A DNA stretch of 9,750 nucleotides from Candidatus Acidiferrales bacterium (GTDB taxonomy: Bacteria > Acidobacteriota > Terriglobia > Acidiferrales > UBA7541), in contig JASHWB010000343.1 in NCBI GenBank assembly GCA_030044295.1, forward strand, positions 1 to 9,750, read 5' to 3'. Every line of letters starts with the position of its first letter. The stretch's first letter is position 1. Position numbers and translations under genes: made by a program. The notes under the pieces are model-generated. The model saw only the letters and a list, made by a program, of their open reading frames with translations. It had not been told where the DNA came from and did not search any database. Positions 6,332-9,750 of this stretch are shown here, one piece after another.

Positions 6332-6393
6332 TGCAGGTCAGTTTCAGTTTTCTTGATCGTCACACAGGCGTTCAAAACTCACGCTGGCCCGGA
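6332..6393. repeat. Palindromic element, copy 2 (before the DHA3 exporter)
   Basis: Positions 6336-6390 align without gaps to 5488-5542, with 44 of 55 bases identical. The left arm GGTCAGTTTCAGTTTT is nearly intact. The right arm (6374-6389) pairs with it at 12 of 16 positions, plus two G-T pairs. Some differences from copy 1 are paired: A5499/T5530 became G6347/C6378, T5486/A5543 became C6334/G6391, and A5484/T5545 became T6332/A6393. The element lies 45 nt after the TetR stop and 57 bp before the exporter ATG. No strong promoter was recognised between it and that ATG. Confidence 0.75.
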
Positions 6394-6449
6394 ACTCCGG
6401 CGTCCCTTGTCTCGCCCGAACTCGTGTTCTATGGCAAAGTAAGATTTCC

Positions 6450-7751
6450 ATGACCAACTCCGGGACTTCCCGCCACTCCGGCCGAATCGCATTCACCTAT
6501 CCCGATTTTAGCTACCTACAGGTCGCGCGCTTCTGCAGCGTGATCGGCACGGAAATGCAGTCGGTCGCCGTCGGCTGGCAGGTTTATGCGATAACGAATA
6601 GCGCGCTTGACCTCGGATTAGTCGGTCTGGCGCAATTCCTTCCCGGCATTCTTCTTTTTCTGATTTCCGGCCACACGGCGGACCGTTACAACCGTTGCAA
6701 AGTCCTCATGCTCAGTTACGGCGGACTATCGCTGTGCTCCGCGCTGCTGCTGGCGATCACACTGCACGGCGCGCGTTCGGTATATCCAATTTACGGCGTG
6801 ATGCTGCTCATCGGCATAGCCCGTTCGTTCAGCGGTCCTTCCGGACGCGCCCTGCTTCCGCTGGTTGTTCCCGAAGAGCATTTCCAGAACGCCGTCGCCT
6901 GGGGCTCCAGCATTTTTCAAACGGCTACGATCCTCGGACCCGCTGCGGGAGGTTTGGTGTACGCGCTATTCCGCGGGCCGGCCGTCGTGTACGGAATGGC
7001 GATGGTTGCGACGGCGGGAGCATCCCTCGCGATCGTGCGCGTAAAGCTGAGCTCAAAACCAGCCGCGCGCGAAAACGTGAGCTGGAAAACCGTCCTCGCG
7101 GGGCTGCGCTACATTTGGGAGCACCAAATCGTACTCGGAGCGGTCTCGCTGGACCTCTTCGCGGTGCTGCTCGGAGGCGCTGTCGCGCTGCTGCCGGTGT
7201 ACGCGAAAGACGTGCTCCATACCGGGCCATGGGGGCTCGGCTTGCTGCGCTGCGCGCCGGGAATCGGCGCGGGTGCGATGGCCATCCTGCTCGCGCACCG
7301 CCCGCTGCGGCGCAAAGCCGGCCCGACGATGCTTTGGTGCGTCGGCGGTTTCGGGGTCTTTACCATCCTGTTCGGCGTGTCGCACAACCTGGCGCTGTCG
7401 ATGGTGGCGCTGGCGCTGGTCGGAGCGAGCGACATGGTCAGCGTGGTAATTCGCGGCGTGCTGGTTCAGTTGCAAACGCCGGATGAAATGCGCGGCCGCG
7501 TGAACGCTGTCGAGATGATTTTCATCGGCGCGTCCAACGAATTTGGCCAGTTCGAATCAGGCGTGACGGCGGCGTGGCTTGGCAGCGTGCCGGCCGTGAT
7601 TTTGGGCGGCGTAGGCTCAATCGTCGTCACAGTGTTGTGGGCGACATTTTTCCCGCGGCTGCGCAACGTAGACCACTTGGCGGGCGCCGGAGAGACTGTG
7701 GCGAATCCACGCTCAGCAACTCCGACGATTAACGATTCGACGAGCGCTTGA
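6450..7751 (+). CDS. DHA3-family (EntS-like) MFS exporter
   Basis: This 433-residue protein fits the 12-helix MFS_3/EntS group (PF05977), which contains siderophore and macrolide exporters. Recognisable parts are FCSVIGTEMQSVAVGWQVY (28-46) in helix 1, GHTADRYNRCKV (74-85, motif A with the D-R...R pattern), GPSGRALLPLVVP (129-141), and the late segment PDEMRGRVNAVEMIFIGASN that begins the last helix pair. It should act alone in the cytoplasmic membrane by proton antiport. The substrate cannot be told; no siderophore biosynthesis or macrolide gene is nearby. The ATG at 6450 gives the normal family start, with only a weak purine stretch upstream. It lies 162 bp downstream of tetR on the same strand, behind the second copy of the palindromic element, so it may be read from tetR or from its own regulated promoter. 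The last roughly 20 residues form an unconserved Ser/Thr-rich tail. Confidence 0.9.
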   Translation: MTNSGTSRHSGRIAFTYPDFSYLQVARFCSVIGTEMQSVAVGWQVYAITNSALDLGLVGLAQFLPGILLFLISGHTADRYNRCKVLMLSYGGLSLCSALLLAITLHGARSVYPIYGVMLLIGIARSFSGPSGRALLPLVVPEEHFQNAVAWGSSIFQTATILGPAAGGLVYALFRGPAVVYGMAMVATAGASLAIVRVKLSSKPAARENVSWKTVLAGLRYIWEHQIVLGAVSLDLFAVLLGGAVALLPVYAKDVLHTGPWGLGLLRCAPGIGAGAMAILLAHRPLRRKAGPTMLWCVGGFGVFTILFGVSHNLALSMVALALVGASDMVSVVIRGVLVQLQTPDEMRGRVNAVEMIFIGASNEFGQFESGVTAAWLGSVPAVILGGVGSIVVTVLWATFFPRLRNVDHLAGAGETVANPRSATPTINDSTSA

Positions 7752-7772
7752 GAGCGCGATGATTAATCGTCG
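7723..7772. terminator. Inverted repeat spanning the two convergent stop codons
   Basis: CGACGATTAA (7723-7732) and TTAATCGTCG (7763-7772) are perfect complements 30 nt apart. Between them GCGCT-TGAG-AGCGC (7744-7757) forms a second 5-bp hairpin with a 4-nt loop. The genes on either side converge with 11 bp between their stops: TGA 7749-7751 of the exporter and, on the minus strand, TAA 7765-7763 of the reductase. The whole structure therefore lies over both gene ends. A bidirectional transcription stop is plausible, but neither side has a T-tract, so it is not a standard intrinsic terminator. Confidence 0.45.
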
Positions 7773-8875
7773 CCCGCGGCCTTCTGCTCCGGAGGAGGAG
7801 CGGTTGCCCCGACGTAAATATTCGCCGGTCGCCAGGGCCTTACCGTCACATTGCCGCTGACGCGCGCCTGCATCCACGGGACGTAGAAGTTGTATGGGTG
7901 CGCGGTTTCCGGCGCGCCGGCGATCTCCAGCCGCTCGCGCAATTCCGCCGGAATCGAAAAGTCGAGCGACGCGAGGTTGTCCTCCAGTTGCACCGTGGTC
8001 CGAGCGCCGAGAATCACGGACGTCACGCCGGGCTGCGTGACGAGCCAGTTCAGCGCGACCTGCACGGGTGGCTTGCCAAGCTTTTTCGAGACGTCTTGCA
8101 GCACTTCCAGCACGCGCCAGTTATGCTCGGTGAACTTGTTGAAGATCGCGCCGCGACCGGTCAGCCGACCGACGCCGGTTCCTGAATTTCCTTCTTTCTT
8201 GTATTTGCCGCTCAGAAAGCCGCCGGCCAGCGGGCTCCACGGGCACAGTCCGATGCCGAGCTCCTGCGCGGCGGGAATATGCTCGCGCTCGATATTGCGC
8301 TCCGCGAGCGAGTATTCCAGCTGCAGGGTGGCGATGCGCTCCTTGCCTTCTTTTTCAGCGATGGTTTGCATCCGGGAGAAATACCAGGCGGGCGTGTCGG
8401 ACATTCCGTAGTAGCGGATTTTCCCTTCGCTCACCAGATCGTCCATTGTCGAAAGCACTTCCTCGATCGGCGTGAACGTGTCCCACGCGTGCAGGTAATA
8501 CAGATCGACGTAATCCGTTTTCAGCCGCCGCAGCGACCCTTCCAGCGCGCGATAAAGATTCTTGCGACCGTTGCCTCCGCCATTCGGATTCCCGGGCTGC
8601 GCGCCGAACGTGTACTTCGTCGCGATCACCACGCGATCGCGCAGCTTGCCGTCCGTGACGAACTTTCCGAGGAGTTCCTCGGCGTGGCCGTTGGTGTACC
8701 CATCCGCGGTATCGATGAAGTTGCCGCCCGCCTCGAGAAAGCGATTGAACTGCTGCTTTGAAACGTCTTCCTCTGCGCCGAAGCCCCATTCGGTGCCGAA
8801 AGTCATGGTGCCGAGGCACAGCGGGCTAACGCGCAGGCCGGTACGTCCTAACGTAGTGTATTCGTTGAGCTTCAT
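7763..8875 (-). CDS. Aldo/keto reductase
   Basis: This soluble NADPH-dependent oxidoreductase has 370 residues and a TIM-barrel fold. The catalytic tetrad is visible: D55 and Y60 in NFIDTADGYTNG, K87 in VVIATKYTF and H129 in DLYYLHAWD. Other marks are the N-terminal TLGRTGLRVSPLCLGTMTFG, GKIRYYGMSD, CPWSPLAGGFLSGKY and VILGARTTVQLEDNL, the last being the cofactor-phosphate loop. It belongs to the AKR groups related to YajO, Tas and YhdN; the natural aldehyde or ketone substrate cannot be predicted. It is longer than the usual 310-350 residues because of a C-terminal tail (about 335-370) rich in Pro, Ala and Trp. ATG 8875 has a good Shine-Dalgarno. The gene stands alone, convergent with the exporter, with no evident functional link. 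Confidence 0.95.
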   Translation of the reverse strand: MKLNEYTTLGRTGLRVSPLCLGTMTFGTEWGFGAEEDVSKQQFNRFLEAGGNFIDTADGYTNGHAEELLGKFVTDGKLRDRVVIATKYTFGAQPGNPNGGGNGRKNLYRALEGSLRRLKTDYVDLYYLHAWDTFTPIEEVLSTMDDLVSEGKIRYYGMSDTPAWYFSRMQTIAEKEGKERIATLQLEYSLAERNIEREHIPAAQELGIGLCPWSPLAGGFLSGKYKKEGNSGTGVGRLTGRGAIFNKFTEHNWRVLEVLQDVSKKLGKPPVQVALNWLVTQPGVTSVILGARTTVQLEDNLASLDFSIPAELRERLEIAGAPETAHPYNFYVPWMQARVSGNVTVRPWRPANIYVGATAPPPEQKAAGDD

Positions 8876-8880
8876 GTGAG

Positions 8881-8934
8881 TCCTTTCACGTGAGCGGGCA
8901 AGCGCCGCCCGCGAGCGGCTCCGGTTTCGCCGGA
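8881..8934 (-). promoter_or_regulatory. Reductase ribosome binding site and two leader hairpins
   Basis: On the minus strand AAAGGA (8886-8881) lies 5 nt before the ATG, one of the few clear Shine-Dalgarno sequences in the window. Just upstream, GCGGGC (8894-8899) pairs with GCCCGC (8907-8912), and TCCGG (8920-8924) pairs with CCGGA (8930-8934), giving two tandem hairpins in the presumed mRNA leader. No known riboswitch was recognised. Confidence 0.4.
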
Positions 8935-9402
8935 CGAACGATGGGATGCGCAGAATAAACGCCTGGATGCGGCGGAAAATTGCAGAGTTCTAGGGAACGA
9001 AACGGTGAAAAACAGTTGCACCGGGACGTTCCGCCCTTGCATGTACGCCATTCTTTGTTTTCTATAATTTACGAGTGTCGAAGGTTGATTGGCTGTTCCG
9101 CCCTTGAGCGACGATTTTTGTGGCGAAAAAGCGAAACGAAGGCGAAGGCATTTCGCTATCGATTGCTCGTGCATCGTGCTCAGCCCTCGAATCCGATTCA
9201 TCCCGCCGCCTTTTCCTTCCTGAGGCTGGAAGCAGTTTTGCAAGCCTCACTACCACGCTAGCACGCGCGTCAAGTGCCCGCAGATTTGCGTAGCAGCTAA
9301 GATGCTGACGAGTGGCTGTTTACGGCGCCCGAGTGGGCGCGAAAAGATGCGAATTGAGGGGGTTACCCGCCGCGCCTGCAGTTTCGGAGAGGATTGGCCG
9401 AT
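8935..9402. other. Long intergenic region without a convincing gene
   Basis: No reading frame here resembles a known protein. It contains a perfect TATAAT at 9063-9068 on the plus strand without a well-spaced -35. The 12-mer GTTCCGCCCTTG occurs at 9028-9039 and again at 9095-9106, on both sides of that box. TGAGGCT (9221-9227) and AGCCTCA (9243-9249) form a 7-bp stem, and GCGCCC (9325-9330) and GGGCGC (9335-9340) a tight 6-bp stem with a 4-nt loop. It may hold the promoters of the reductase and of the PilZ gene and possibly a small RNA, but none can be fixed from sequence alone. Confidence 0.4.
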
Positions 9403-9433
9403 TACGAATGGGAGAGTCTGTCCTACGAATGGG
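9403..9433 (+). repeat. Direct repeat TACGAATGGG, two copies 21 bp apart, before the PilZ gene
   Basis: TACGAATGGG occurs at 9403-9412 and 9424-9433. The second copy runs into GGGGGA (9431-9436), which serves as Shine-Dalgarno for the ATG at 9440. The two-turn spacing would suit a regulator binding one face of the DNA. A chance local duplication is equally possible. Confidence 0.45.
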
Positions 9434-9439
9434 GGAATC

Positions 9440-9750
9440 ATGGCACAAGTTGCGACAGCGCGTTTGAACGCGGGAGAGCGATTTCCAGAAAGGCGCGCGG
9501 CGCCACGGTTCGATTTCGACGCGCATTTTGAGATCGTGGACCCGCTGGAGCAAACGAAGATCGCGGGCCGTGTAACAGTGATTAGCCAGAAGGGATGCTT
9601 TGCGCTTACGCAAGAGCCGTTTAATCAACGCGGGGTTGTGCGCACGCGGATCCGCAAGGACGATTCGGTATTCGAAACGTGGGCCTGGGCCACTCCCAGC
9701 CGCCCCGATTCCGACACGGGCGTTGTCCTCGTCTTCATGGACACGCCTCC
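9440..9750 (+). CDS. PilZ-domain protein, N-terminal part (runs off the window)
   Basis: The frame from ATG 9440 is open to the window end and gives 103 complete codons. It carries the N-terminal PilZ signature RRAAPR (residues 18-23, RRxxxR) before the first strand FDFDAHFEIV, and then GRVTVISQKGCF (43-54). PilZ domains bind the second messenger cyclic di-GMP through RRxxxR and a following [D/N]xSxxG. Here the second motif reads VISQKG, keeping Ser and Gly but with Val in place of the acid or amide, so binding may be weakened or altered. A purine-rich site GGGGGA (9431-9436) is close to the ATG. The early part is soluble, without a signal peptide or membrane helix. Whether further domains follow cannot be seen. 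Confidence 0.75.
   Translation, partial: MAQVATARLNAGERFPERRAAPRFDFDAHFEIVDPLEQTKIAGRVTVISQKGCFALTQEPFNQRGVVRTRIRKDDSVFETWAWATPSRPDSDTGVVLVFMDTP

Noticed and set aside
5482..6393. Composite transposon carrying tetR between the two palindromic copies
   Set aside because: The copies are direct repeats without transposase or visible target-site duplications, and tetR fits its divergent exporter partner, so transposition of the segment is not supported.
6695..7486. 263-residue plus-strand frame inside the DHA3 exporter
   Set aside because: Arg/Ala-rich shifted frame of a well-supported gene, with no domain and no start signals.
9075..9107. Possible leaderless 10-codon peptide (GTG 9075) after the TATAAT at 9063
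   Set aside because: Too short, with no conservation evidence; the -35 spacing is poor and the GTG is only 6 nt from the -10 box.
9115..9130. TTTTT/AAAAA inverted repeat as an intrinsic terminator
   Set aside because: The stem is only A-T pairs with no GC core, so it would not be stable enough.
8872..9243. 123-residue minus-strand open frame upstream of the reductase
   Set aside because: No recognisable domain, low-complexity basic composition, no ribosome binding site, and it overlaps the reductase start and leader. Probably chance.
9280..9439. Cyclic di-GMP riboswitch in front of the PilZ gene
   Set aside because: The functional link made it tempting, but neither the conserved GEMM core nor the class II pseudoknot pattern could be recognised.

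Overview
The window looks like chromosomal DNA of an acidobacterium (Acidobacteriota, Terriglobia/Koribacter-like). This is inferred from its GC-rich composition and above all from a transmembrane Ser/Thr kinase carrying a long C-terminal run of TolB/PD40-type repeats, an architecture especially abundant in that phylum. There are no tRNA or rRNA genes, no CRISPR array and no recognisable transposase gene.

Layout. Positions 1-114 hold the tail of a DUF488-family gene. Positions 175-3122 hold a promoter, a 32-codon orphan N-terminus of one kinase gene, a short GC-rich repeat stretch, and then an intact receptor-like Ser/Thr kinase. Positions 3214-3826 hold a VapBC toxin-antitoxin operon with a promoter and operator that are easy to read. 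Positions 3870-7751 form an export locus: a 14-helix DHA2/EmrB-type drug exporter on the minus strand, a divergent TetR-family regulator, and a DHA3/EntS-type exporter on the plus strand. A minus-strand aldo/keto reductase (7763-8875) converges on the second exporter. About 560 bp without a convincing gene follow, and the window ends in the first 103 codons of a PilZ-domain protein.

How the genes fit together. The TetR gene sits between two exporters of different MFS families. A near-palindromic element of about 60 bp occurs once in front of each exporter, in the same orientation and aligning without gaps (44 of 55 positions identical). Several differences between the copies are paired, so that arm pairing is kept. 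The likeliest reading is either a shared control element of the TetR regulon or a mobile palindromic repeat that landed twice. A separate short palindrome overlaps the presumed TetR promoter and start, as expected of an autoregulatory operator.

Other points of interest. The kinase fragment and vapB have the same promoter geometry, with exactly 10 nt between a perfect TATAAT and the ATG, which predicts leaderless or nearly leaderless mRNAs. The strong promoter upstream of the kinase is aligned with the broken kinase start, not the intact one, which suggests recombination or decay between paralogous kinase genes. No complete new defence or metabolic system is visible. The best candidates for something undescribed are the repeated palindromic element around tetR and the kinase 5' region.
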